Shown: positions 9,084 through 16,123 of the stretch, piece after piece
Position numbering within the stretch: the first letter of the stretch is position 1
How the letters are laid out: every line of letters begins with the position of its first letter
Origin: Clostridia bacterium
Lineage (GTDB): Bacteria > Bacillota > Clostridia > Christensenellales > Aristaeellaceae
NCBI GenBank assembly: GCA_017429265.1
Contig: JAFRPG010000090.1
Span: 176,069 to 240,068 of the forward strand
Reading direction: 5' to 3'
DNA length: 64,000 nucleotides
Notes under the pieces: generated by a model
The model's input: only the letters and a program-made list of their open reading frames with translations
What the model was told of the DNA's origin: nothing
The model's database searches: none
Program-made: the position numbers and the translations under genes

Positions 9084-10496
9084 TTACACCTCCTCGTAGA
9101 CGATCTTGTTCAGCGCGCTGATATAGGCGCGGATCGCCGCTCCGATGATGTCGGTGGAGATACCGTTGCCGGCGTAGACGCGGCCGTCCGCGCGCAGCTT
9201 GACCAGAGCGCTGCCCATGGCCTCACGGCCTTCGGTGACCGACTGGATCTGGAAATCGTCGAGTTCGTAATGGTGGCCGATGATCTGCTCGATGGCAAGG
9301 AAAGCCGCGTCGATCGGGCCGTCGCCGACCGAGACGCCGCGCAGCTGTGTGCCGCTGCGGTCGAGGGTGATGTTCGCGGTCGCGGTGATCACATTGCCGC
9401 TGTTGATCACATAGCTCTCGATGCGGTAGGTAGGAGGCACCTGCATGGCCGTGGAGGCGACGATGGCGTCCAGCTCACGGGAGGAAACCATGTCCTTCCT
9501 GACCGCCACACGGCGGAACGCCTCATAGACGCGGGCACTGTCCTCGTCGCTCAGATCATAGCCGAGCTGGCGCACAGCCTTGGCCACGTCGGCGGCCTCA
9601 TCGCTTGCAGTCAGGGAGAAGCCGGCGCCATCGTCCTGCGCCGCCGCACGGGGCAGAATGCCGCCCTCCGCGCGGTGGCTGCTCATCAGCCACTGCAGCT
9701 GACCGATGGTACGGCGCAGCTCGGTCACCTTCAGTCCGACGGAGAGGTTAAGATCATCTCCGCGCAGACGCATGAAGTCCGCGACCTGATCGAGTGAGGC
9801 TGTGTTCCCCGGGAATGCGGAGCAGACGATCCCGCCGATGCCCTTCCCGACCGCAGCGACCGCGGAGGCACAGGCCATGTGCATGGCATCGTTGATCTGT
9901 ACATTCCAGACCACGTTCTCCGGCAGAGCGGCTTCTTCTTTCACCGAGAGGGCAAAAGCGGCAAACTCGTCCGGCAGCATCACGCCGGCGGTATCGCACA
10001 GGGTGATCCGGCAGGCGCCGGCTTCCGCGGCCTTGCGGATCGCCTCGGTGAGGAAGCTCTTCTCGGCCCTCGTTGCATCCAGAGCCGTGAATCCGACTTC
10101 CGCGCACAGCGCGCGGCATGCTGCGACCTGCGCGCCGATGGCCTCCACCAGCGCCGGTGCCTTCTTGTGTGCGGCATATTCCATCTGCACCGGGGAGCAG
10201 GGCGCCTCGACGTTCAGACTCGGATGACGGGCGGCGTGGATGCTGTCCCAGATCATCTCCGTGCGCGTGTCGTTGATCGGCACGGTCGCGCACAGCGGCG
10301 TCGCAAGCGCTGCCGCCACGCTCTTGTTGAACAGCTGATCCGCCTTGCTGTCCCCGATCGGCGGCAATTCGATCCGGTCCGCTTTCAGCTTATCCAGGCT
10401 CCGGGCCATCTCCAGCTTTTCCCGGAAGGACAGGACGGTTTCCCTGGCCTCCACCGCGTCTCGCAGGGTACGGTCGATCAATCGGACTGTCTTCAT
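9084..10496 (-). CDS. LeuA-like HMGL-family protein with regulatory domain, metal site degenerate
   Basis: 470 residues with the overall plan of 2-isopropylmalate/homocitrate synthases: an HMGL-like TIM barrel (about 1-280) and a C-terminal LeuA-dimer allosteric domain (about 340-470; SGNVITATANITL, VGDGPIDAAF). The barrel opens IDRTLRDAVEA where the family has DTTLRDGxQ. The family HxHND motif is VQIND (near 197), so both metal-binding histidines are gone, while the later FPGN asparagine remains. Normal Claisen condensation is therefore doubtful; it may catalyse another reaction or act as a leucine sensor. The ATG at 10496 has GGGAGAG upstream. Longer in-frame starts would place coding sequence inside the T-box and are rejected. 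First gene of the operon. Confidence 0.85.
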   Translation of the reverse strand: MKTVRLIDRTLRDAVEARETVLSFREKLEMARSLDKLKADRIELPPIGDSKADQLFNKSVAAALATPLCATVPINDTRTEMIWDSIHAARHPSLNVEAPCSPVQMEYAAHKKAPALVEAIGAQVAACRALCAEVGFTALDATRAEKSFLTEAIRKAAEAGACRITLCDTAGVMLPDEFAAFALSVKEEAALPENVVWNVQINDAMHMACASAVAAVGKGIGGIVCSAFPGNTASLDQVADFMRLRGDDLNLSVGLKVTELRRTIGQLQWLMSSHRAEGGILPRAAAQDDGAGFSLTASDEAADVAKAVRQLGYDLSDEDSARVYEAFRRVAVRKDMVSSRELDAIVASTAMQVPPTYRIESYVINSGNVITATANITLDRSGTQLRGVSVGDGPIDAAFLAIEQIIGHHYELDDFQIQSVTEGREAMGSALVKLRADGRVYAGNGISTDIIGAAIRAYISALNKIVYEEV

Positions 10497-10570
10497 GTGC
10501 GTTCTCTCCCATTCGTATTGATCTCGTTCGGGATACGTGGCATAAACGATGGAACGGACGGAACTTGCAG

Positions 10571-10601
10571 AAAAAAACCCAGGATTCATGAGAATTCTGG
10601 G
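10571..10601 (-). terminator. Intrinsic terminator of the T-box leader
   Basis: On the minus strand CCCAGAATTC, loop TCAT, GAATCCTGGG, then seven T. One mismatch in a 10-bp stem. It follows the T-box antiterminator sequence directly, the standard attenuation geometry. Confidence 0.9.
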
Positions 10602-10854
10602 ACGATCTTTCAACCGCGGTACCACCCGGATTGCCGTCATAAAACGGCCGCTTTGGCGCTCCATCAAGCGCTTTGCCTTGGTAACGGGGCATCCGGACTT
10701 CCTTACCGCGCCTGCATTCGGGAAGTCAGCTCGGGCAGGAGACTGGTCATGCACCGCCACCGGCTCGCACCGACCGCCGGTTCTCTGAAGGGAGAGCGCA
10801 TACCCATAGTGCCGTCATCGCTTTTCTCTATGGCGACCCAGCTTCCGCTGAATC
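10571..10854 (-). promoter_or_regulatory. T-box riboswitch leader, probable leucine specifier (CUC)
   Basis: The minus strand carries the T-box consensus GGGTGGTACCGCGG (10614-10627) followed by the terminator at 10571-10601. Upstream lies a stem I apical region with AGAGAACCGGCGG and GGTGCGAGCC (about 10757-10787). In the 3' strand of stem I, the triplet CTC (10739-10741) is followed nine bases later by GAG, as in other T-box specifier loops. This makes CUC (Leu) the best reading. Uncharged tRNA-Leu would favour the antiterminator and switch on the LeuA-like/ligase/amidohydrolase/nifJ operon. The T-box call is firm; the specifier was set by eye. Confidence 0.93.
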
Positions 10855-10860
10855 GTTCCA

Positions 10861-10889
10861 ATCTTATAACAAAACCATGTGGTTGTCAA
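10861..10889 (-). promoter_or_regulatory. Promoter of the T-box operon
   Basis: Minus strand TTGACA (10884-10889), 17-nt spacer, TAAGAT (10861-10866). It places transcription start near 10854, just upstream of the T-box leader. Confidence 0.75.
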
Positions 10890-10945
10890 GATTGATCGGG
10901 CTGCGTGCATTGTACTGCCTTTGTATTTTATTCATCCGGAAATAA

Positions 10946-10973
10946 TTGACAATCCGATCTTATCGAATATAAT
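10946..10973 (+). promoter_or_regulatory. Consensus promoter for the CotH-like gene
   Basis: Perfect TTGACA (10946-10951), 16-nt spacer and perfect TATAAT (10968-10973), 33 bp before the ATG. It diverges from the T-box operon promoter. Confidence 0.8.
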
Positions 10974-11006
10974 CGGATCAACACTCATGATGCCGGAGGA
11001 ATCCTC

Positions 11007-12389
11007 ATGCGCCGCATGCTGACTGTTTTCGTGATCCTGATCTTCCTGTCCGCTGCCGCTTTGGCTTCATGCGAGAGCTTTCCGGAGCGGTCCGCGGAGG
11101 AAGCGGAACGTCTGGAGAAACGTTTCCGGCAGATGGCCGCCTCCTTTACCCAGCCCTGCGTCTATATCACGACGGAGGGTAAGCGGCCCATCCTCTCCAA
11201 GAGCGATTATGTCAGCGCCGTCATCGATATTTTCGACGGCACTGAGGAACACCGCCTTACCGCGACCGGCGGGGTCAAGATACGCGGAAACTCCACCGCC
11301 GATATGAGCGATGAAAAGCCGTACCGGATCAAGTTTGACAAAAAGCAGAGCATGCTCGGCCTGCACGACGGCCAGGCCTACAAAAGCTGGGTCCTCCTCC
11401 GCTCACAGTGGAACCTCGCCATGGATTACACGGCCCTGAACCTCGCACGTGCGATCTTCAACGGCCGCTATTACGCCAGCGACTGCATGTTCGTCAATCT
11501 GTTCATCAACGGCGAGTACAAAGGCATCTATGTCCTGTGCGAACAGAACCAGGCGGCGAAGGGCCGAATCGACGTCCATGAGCCGAAAGAGGGCGAGACC
11601 GGCACCGAGGTCGGGTACCTGCTTGAGCTCGACAACTATCCGTCGGACGAGCATCCATATTTCTCCATGGGTCTCGGCGTTATCGGTTACGATCTTGAAG
11701 GCGGTCACGCCTACCTCCCCAGACGGAGCTATTCGGTTAAGAGCGATCTTCGGAGCGAGGCGCAGTTCGATTTCATCAGGCGCCATCTCACGGGTGTGTC
11801 GCGTATCCTGTACGAGGCATCGGCCCACGGCAGGGCGATGATGCTCAATGCGGCTCATGAGGCGGTTCCGGCCGACGACGTCTATGGCACCGCTTTTGAG
11901 GCCGTCAGCGCCGTGATCGACATGGAGTCCCTGGCCGACATGGTGATCCTCGAGGAACTGACGCACAACTACGACATCGGGGAGGGCAGCTTTTTCATGG
12001 CGGTGGATTTCTCGGAGGAGAGCCTTTATCCGCGCCTGACCTTTGCCTTCCCCTGGGATTTCAACTGGGCCTACGGCGGAGAGCCGGACGGCGGCTACTA
12101 TGCCGTAACCTTCCAGCCCATCGCCGCGGAGACGGACCGTTCGAACGCCTGGATGATCCTCGCCATGCGGATACCGGAATTTCAGGCGTTGGTGAAGGAA
12201 AAGTGGAGCCGTCTCATGGAGAGCGGCGTGCTGGAGAAGGCCCTTGCCCGGGTGCTTGCCGACTGCGAAGCCCTGCGCGAGGACCTGGGCAAAGACGCCT
12301 GGAAAATCAGCTGTGCAAAGGATCTCCTTGCCTTTGTGCACGGACGCATCGGGTGGCTCGACCGTCAATGGAGGCAGGCTCTTCCATGA
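11007..12389 (+). CDS. CotH-type kinase-fold lipoprotein
   Basis: 460 residues. The signal sequence ends in a lipobox LASC (Cys near 21), so the protein should be anchored outside the membrane. The rest matches the CotH family: GGVKIRGNSTADMSDEKPY with KPYRIKFDKK near 90-110, MFVNLFINGEYKGIYVLCEQ near 160-175 and the conserved FPWDFNWAYGG near 347. CotH proteins of spore formers are atypical protein kinases phosphorylating coat proteins; many anaerobes also have secreted or polysaccharide-associated CotH domains. No spore-coat gene is nearby. It has its own perfect promoter and stands alone, so a surface role is inferred and its target is unknown. Confidence 0.88.
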   Translation: MRRMLTVFVILIFLSAAALASCESFPERSAEEAERLEKRFRQMAASFTQPCVYITTEGKRPILSKSDYVSAVIDIFDGTEEHRLTATGGVKIRGNSTADMSDEKPYRIKFDKKQSMLGLHDGQAYKSWVLLRSQWNLAMDYTALNLARAIFNGRYYASDCMFVNLFINGEYKGIYVLCEQNQAAKGRIDVHEPKEGETGTEVGYLLELDNYPSDEHPYFSMGLGVIGYDLEGGHAYLPRRSYSVKSDLRSEAQFDFIRRHLTGVSRILYEASAHGRAMMLNAAHEAVPADDVYGTAFEAVSAVIDMESLADMVILEELTHNYDIGEGSFFMAVDFSEESLYPRLTFAFPWDFNWAYGGEPDGGYYAVTFQPIAAETDRSNAWMILAMRIPEFQALVKEKWSRLMESGVLEKALARVLADCEALREDLGKDAWKISCAKDLLAFVHGRIGWLDRQWRQALP

Positions 12390-12419
12390 AAAAACCGCGC
12401 CACGTTTCCGCGGCGCGGT
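12389..12419 (-). terminator. Terminator of the WYL regulator gene
   Basis: ACCGCGCC (12412-12419 on the minus strand) pairs with GGCGCGGT (12394-12401), followed by a run of six T on the minus strand. It abuts the CotH stop codon and can serve the convergent minus-strand gene. Confidence 0.8.
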
Positions 12420-12445
12420 GATGATCCTGTGATACAGTCTCCGGA

Positions 12446-13357
12446 TCAGACCCTGCGCGCGACATCCGCATAGCGGCGAAGCCACAGGTCGATGGAAGTC
12501 GGATCCGCCGTGACGACGGCTGTGACTTCGTCCTCCTGCACGTCCTTGAAATTGACGCCCATGCCGAACCAGTCGAGCACGTCGTTGATATGACTGCGCT
12601 TGACGATGATGTTTGCCGTCTCCGGCTTGCCGCTGTACATGTACGGATGCTCGCTGATGTAGGTCTCGCTCTCCAGATCCGTGCCCTCATCCTTGAGGGA
12701 AGCGCGGGACTTGGCAGGCGCCTTGAGTTTCTTGGCCTCAAGGATGCGGTCCACGCGGAAGTGGCAGAGGGTATCGTACTTATCCACATTGCAGATCAGG
12801 TAGATGCGGCCGTTGGCCTCGACGATCCGATAGGGATTGACGCGGTACAACTTCGGCTTGCCTTCCTCGTCCGTGCGCGCATGCAGTTCCTTGTCCACGT
12901 CGTAGTTGCCGTACTTGAAAGAGACCTGACACTTCTCGTCGATGGCGTCATGCAGGATCTCCGTCGTGTAAAGGAACTGCGGGTTGGTGGGTCTGATAGT
13001 GCCGCTTCCGTGGAGGGGCTCATAGAAACTGCCGCCCAGTTTGGCGAGCTTTCTCAGAACGTTCTCGCGCTGTTCGGTGGGAATGCTGGAGCTGAGGATG
13101 CAGTCGGAGAGGTAATTGAGCTCCGCAGGGGTGAATTCATGCTCATAGAACCATCCTTTGCGGAAAACGACCGGGTAACCGGCTTCCTGCAGGTCGCCCA
13201 GGTTCTTGCGGACACTCTTGCGTGTCGCTGTCAGCTGGTAGTCCGCCTTCAGGCGATTGATGATCTCAGCCTGACGGATGCGATGATCCTGGTCTGTTCC
13301 GTCGCGCAGGATGCCAAGGATAGCCAGAATCAGCATCTTTTTCTTTTCACGTGCCAT
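12446..13357 (-). CDS. HTH and WYL-domain transcriptional regulator
   Basis: 303 residues. The N-terminal winged-helix (about 1-70: ILAILGILRDGT, then RQAEIINRLKADYQL, RKSVRKNLGDLQEAG) precedes a WYL-type ligand-binding region (about 130-210) with FKYGNYD, YRVNPYRIVEANGRIYLIC and HFRVDRI, and a C-terminal extension. WYL domains bind nucleic acid or nucleotide-type signals in other regulators. The ATG at 13357 has AAGGGG 8 nt upstream. Longer starts at 13387 and 13423 lie at or upstream of the transcription start implied by the promoter at 13392-13419, so they are excluded. It is monocistronic with its own terminator; target genes are not evident. Confidence 0.88.
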   Translation of the reverse strand: MAREKKKMLILAILGILRDGTDQDHRIRQAEIINRLKADYQLTATRKSVRKNLGDLQEAGYPVVFRKGWFYEHEFTPAELNYLSDCILSSSIPTEQRENVLRKLAKLGGSFYEPLHGSGTIRPTNPQFLYTTEILHDAIDEKCQVSFKYGNYDVDKELHARTDEEGKPKLYRVNPYRIVEANGRIYLICNVDKYDTLCHFRVDRILEAKKLKAPAKSRASLKDEGTDLESETYISEHPYMYSGKPETANIIVKRSHINDVLDWFGMGVNFKDVQEDEVTAVVTADPTSIDLWLRRYADVARRV

Positions 13358-13391
13358 TTGAACGACCCCTTCACGGTTATATTTCATATTT

Positions 13392-13419
13392 ATTCTACCA
13401 GTTTTCCTGCTTTTGTCAA
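13392..13419 (-). promoter_or_regulatory. Promoter of the WYL regulator
   Basis: Minus strand TTGACA (13414-13419), 16-nt spacer, TAGAAT (13392-13397). This fixes the regulator start at 13357. Confidence 0.7.
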
Positions 13420-13669
13420 TCATAAATCACGAACGTTCGGGTTTATTCATGCTGTTATCGGCATATTTTCTTGCCGTTATGTACATGCATCGGAATTGAC
13501 GTACCGAATGTTTCGCAAAAGCAACCGTTGAGCATCGGATCATTCAGTCAAGTGCATGTATACTGTACACAAAACCCATACATACTTCCGGTTTTGCCAT
13601 CCGTAAGATATTTCTTAAGTCATCATCATTTCACCCGATGCATTGCTGTTGATTCCGTAAAACAGAAAG
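13420..13669 (-). other. Intergenic stretch without a recognisable gene
   Basis: About 250 bp between the WYL promoter and the tRNA-Arg terminator, visibly more AT-rich than its surroundings. Apart from the short palindrome CGAACGTTCG (about 13431-13440), next to the WYL promoter and possibly an operator, no gene or RNA was recognised. A short open frame here runs into the tRNA antisense and looks spurious. Confidence 0.4.
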
Positions 13670-13698
13670 CCCCTCGGAAACGCTTGATTTCCAAGGGG
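13670..13698 (-). terminator. Terminator after tRNA-Arg
   Basis: Minus strand CCCCTTGGAAA, short loop, TTTCCGAGGGG (11 bp with one G-U), then CTTTCTGTTTT. Confidence 0.75.
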
Positions 13699-13707
13699 TT
13701 AATGGCG

Positions 13708-13781
13708 TACGCCCGGCAAGATTCGAACTTGTGACCTTCAGAGTCGGAGTCTGACACTCTATCCAACTGAGCTACGGGCGC
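13708..13781 (-). tRNA. tRNA-Arg (anticodon CCG)
   Basis: Minus-strand cloverleaf of 74 nt: acceptor GCGCCCG/CGGGCGT, D-arm GCTCAGTTGGATAGAG, anticodon stem TCAGA/TCTGA around loop CTCCGAC (anticodon CCG, codon CGG), and T-loop TTCGAAT. The outermost T-stem pair is A-C. CCA is not encoded. It is flanked by its own promoter and terminator. Confidence 0.93.
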
Positions 13782-13792
13782 TCACGACCCTT

Positions 13793-13821
13793 AAGATATC
13801 ACAGGAATCCTGAATTGTCAA
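13793..13821 (-). promoter_or_regulatory. Promoter of tRNA-Arg
   Basis: Minus strand TTGACA (13816-13821), 17-nt spacer, TATCTT (13793-13798). The -35 box overlaps the stop codon of the upstream repeat-protein gene. Confidence 0.65.
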
Positions 13822-15935
13822 TAAAGGGCGTCCATAATTCTTTGTGTGAGGATCCCGGCCGCATCCGCCGCGGAGATATCCAGATCGGCTGCATTGATCA
13901 CATGAGCGTCGGGGATCGTCTCGACGGCATTCCGCATCTTACCGATACACAGATTGTACTCCGAATCCAGGACCCACTCCTCCACATTCAGGCCGAGGAT
14001 CAGGGCGATCCGGCTGCCGGGCCAGCGCTGTGACAGGCGCTGAAGCATCCGGACCGTCTTCTCGGAGAGAATGTCGGGTTCCGAATAGTCTCCGGGGGTC
14101 ATGGCGATGATGATCACATCGGGCGCGGCCTGCACACCAAGCCGGTCGACAAGGATGTCGAACGCGGCGATGTTTTCATCGTCCATCACATTGGTATAGG
14201 TCAGATCCGTCTCTTCGTATGCGATAACGGAGAAGATCACGTTGTCGTGCATTCCACCGTTGATCCGCTCCCAGAGGCCCTGAGAGATCTCACTGCCATC
14301 GCCTGCGGCAGGCAGGACAGGCAGCGGATTGCCGAGCACGGCCGCTTTGCACTGACTGATCTCAAGCGGGGTGACCGTGATCACCTGCACTTCGGGTTCT
14401 TCATCCACTTCCATCGTGGCTTCGGCGGAGGGCTCGTCGTCCGGGACCTCGATCGGGTTCACGAAGACGACCGTTTCGCCGGAAACGGTTTCCGCGGTTG
14501 CCTCGATTTCGTCTCTTCCGGCTTCCTCCGTGGTCTTCGGGAGTTCTTCTCCGGGAACCTCTTCCGTTGTCTCCTCTGTTGAATACTCGGGACTTGCCTC
14601 TTCTGTTGTCTCCGGCATCACTGTCGGCTCCGGAATCTCTTTTCTGAAATCGTCCGCGATGCCTTCCCCGGACTTTTCCTCCACTGTCTCGAAAGGCACT
14701 TCCTCCGTGGATTCTTCCGCGGCGGCCTCGAGGGACTCCGCCTCAGCAGCCGCTTCGGAAGTCTCCTCGTCGGTTGCTTCCGCTGCCTCCCCGGAAGGCT
14801 CAATCACGGTGTCCTCCTCGACGGTATCCGCGGGACAGGGTTCTTCCGTGGTATCCTCTCCGGGAGTTTCAGTGGCCTCCTCTGTTATTTCTGCGACAGC
14901 CTCCTGATCAGCAGTCTCCTCTGTCGTTTCTTCGACAGTCTCCTGCTCTTCGGATTCCTCGGTCGTCTCCTCGACAGAAGTCTCCGGCTCTCCGGATCCC
15001 TCGATCGCTTCCCCGACAGTCTCGGGCTCAATGACTGCTTCGAGCGTGCTTTCCGCGGCTTCGACAGTCATTGCCCATTCGCCGGTGTATGCGGGGGTCT
15101 CTTCTTCGGTTGTTTCGGGTGTCTCCGCCTCTTCGGACTCTTCCATTGAATCCTCGACAGTTTCCCCGACAGTCTCAGCCTCAGCAGACTCTTCCGTCGG
15201 GAACGGCAAAAGCTGCTCTTCCACGGATTCCTCTGAGGTCTCTTCGACAGTCTCTGTTTCGATGATTTCCTCTGTGGTCTCTTCGACTGTCTTTGTTTCG
15301 ATGATTTCCTCTGTGGTCTCTTCGACTGTCTCTGTTTCGATGATTACCTCGGTCGTTTCCTCGGCGGTTTCGATGACGGCCTCTTCGATCGTGTTCTTCG
15401 CTATGGGCGCTTCTTCCACCGTTGCCTCTACGGTCGCTATAACAGGCTCCGCCTCATTGACTGTGTCATCAGTCCCGGCTTCCGCGGCTTCTTCGGTCGT
15501 TGTTTCGACGGGGGTGTCAGCCGGTTTGGATTCAGCGGTCTCCTCATCGGTTGCCGGGACCGTGTTCACAGCCGGTGCTTCTTCTTCGGTGTTTACGGGT
15601 ACGGAGGGCTCGGGCTCTGCTTCACTTGTGACCGGAGCTGCAGGCGCTCCGATGCTCTCCTCCGACTGATTCACGGCTTCCGCATCGGTCTTTTCCTCCG
15701 TGATTCCGGGTATTTCTTCCGTTGCCGGTGCTTCTGCGGTGATCTCCGGGATGCCTGGTTCCTCCGGAAGCGACGCGGGAACAGCCGTTGCCTCCGCGAC
15801 GGTAACCGCCGTACGGTCAGAAGCCGCCGCCTTTTTGTCCCGTTCGTTCATTAAAAAGATCACGGCAGCCAGCAAAACAACGGCAACCGCAATCCCAATA
15901 TCAAGCAAAAAGGTTTTGGAGCCTCTCTTTTTCAT
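13818..15935 (-). CDS. Membrane-anchored Glu/Thr-rich repeat protein with C-terminal globular domain
   Basis: 705 residues, family not recognised. Short basic N-terminus (MKKRGSK), one transmembrane helix (about 9-28), then some 480 residues of low-complexity Glu/Thr/Ala/Pro/Val sequence full of EETTEE and ETVEE units. A globular tail of about 170 residues follows (from PLEISQCKAAVLG). The tail has alternating strand/helix blocks (VIIIAMTPGDY, GSRIALILGLN, AHVINAADLDI) faintly reminiscent of SGNH hydrolases, but no catalytic Ser or Asp-His pair is obvious. The helix plus acidic stalk suggests an extracellular tail held away from the membrane. GGGGAAGG upstream fixes the ATG at 15935. Own promoter; tRNA-Arg follows. 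Confidence 0.75.
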   Translation of the reverse strand: MKKRGSKTFLLDIGIAVAVVLLAAVIFLMNERDKKAAASDRTAVTVAEATAVPASLPEEPGIPEITAEAPATEEIPGITEEKTDAEAVNQSEESIGAPAAPVTSEAEPEPSVPVNTEEEAPAVNTVPATDEETAESKPADTPVETTTEEAAEAGTDDTVNEAEPVIATVEATVEEAPIAKNTIEEAVIETAEETTEVIIETETVEETTEEIIETKTVEETTEEIIETETVEETSEESVEEQLLPFPTEESAEAETVGETVEDSMEESEEAETPETTEEETPAYTGEWAMTVEAAESTLEAVIEPETVGEAIEGSGEPETSVEETTEESEEQETVEETTEETADQEAVAEITEEATETPGEDTTEEPCPADTVEEDTVIEPSGEAAEATDEETSEAAAEAESLEAAAEESTEEVPFETVEEKSGEGIADDFRKEIPEPTVMPETTEEASPEYSTEETTEEVPGEELPKTTEEAGRDEIEATAETVSGETVVFVNPIEVPDDEPSAEATMEVDEEPEVQVITVTPLEISQCKAAVLGNPLPVLPAAGDGSEISQGLWERINGGMHDNVIFSVIAYEETDLTYTNVMDDENIAAFDILVDRLGVQAAPDVIIIAMTPGDYSEPDILSEKTVRMLQRLSQRWPGSRIALILGLNVEEWVLDSEYNLCIGKMRNAVETIPDAHVINAADLDISAADAAGILTQRIMDALY
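15241..15360 (-). repeat. In-frame tandem repeat of about 45 bp
   Basis: Nearly identical 45-bp units coding for about 15 residues built on VEETTEEIIET, at least two and a half copies, inside the stalk of the repeat protein. The close DNA identity indicates recent duplication. Confidence 0.8.
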
Positions 15936-15971
15936 GACAGCCCTTCCCCTCATGATGATCGGTCACGGCTT

Positions 15972-16000
15972 ATTATGATGTATTTCACCGAACTTGTCAA
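15972..16000 (-). promoter_or_regulatory. Promoter of the Glu/Thr-rich repeat protein
   Basis: Minus strand TTGACA (15995-16000), 17-nt spacer, CATAAT (15972-15977), about 37 bp before the ATG. Confidence 0.7.
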
Positions 16001-16011
16001 GCATGGCGGTT

Positions 16012-16041
16012 AAAAGGAAGCAGGACCTGCCGCCTGCTTCC
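16012..16041 (-). terminator. Terminator region of the IlvD/Edd dehydratase gene
   Basis: Minus strand GGAAGCAGG, loop, CCTGCTTCC, then TTTT. It lies about 85 bp after the dehydratase stop and just before the next promoter. Confidence 0.75.
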
Positions 16042-16123
16042 GTAATTGTGAGAAATGCCGGTGCATTCGCTGCCGGACGGAGGGCGGGATACCGATCGGG
16101 TACCTGTCCGCTCCCTTTGCGAA

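Noticed and set aside
10497..10760. N-terminal extension of the LeuA-like protein
   Set aside because: The extra codons lie across the T-box and terminator; the ATG at 10496 has a proper ribosome site and matches the family start.
13431..13440. CGAACGTTCG as a LexA or CtsR-type operator
   Set aside because: Lacks the N4 centre of the Firmicutes LexA box and the CtsR heptad repeat; only a generic palindrome near the WYL promoter.
13471..13734. 87-codon plus-strand open frame
   Set aside because: Runs into the tRNA-Arg on the opposite strand, has no ribosome site and no family resemblance.
15031..15669. Ser/Val-rich plus-strand frame resembling a surface protein
   Set aside because: It is the reverse complement of the Glu/Thr repeat region; the repeats alone keep it open.
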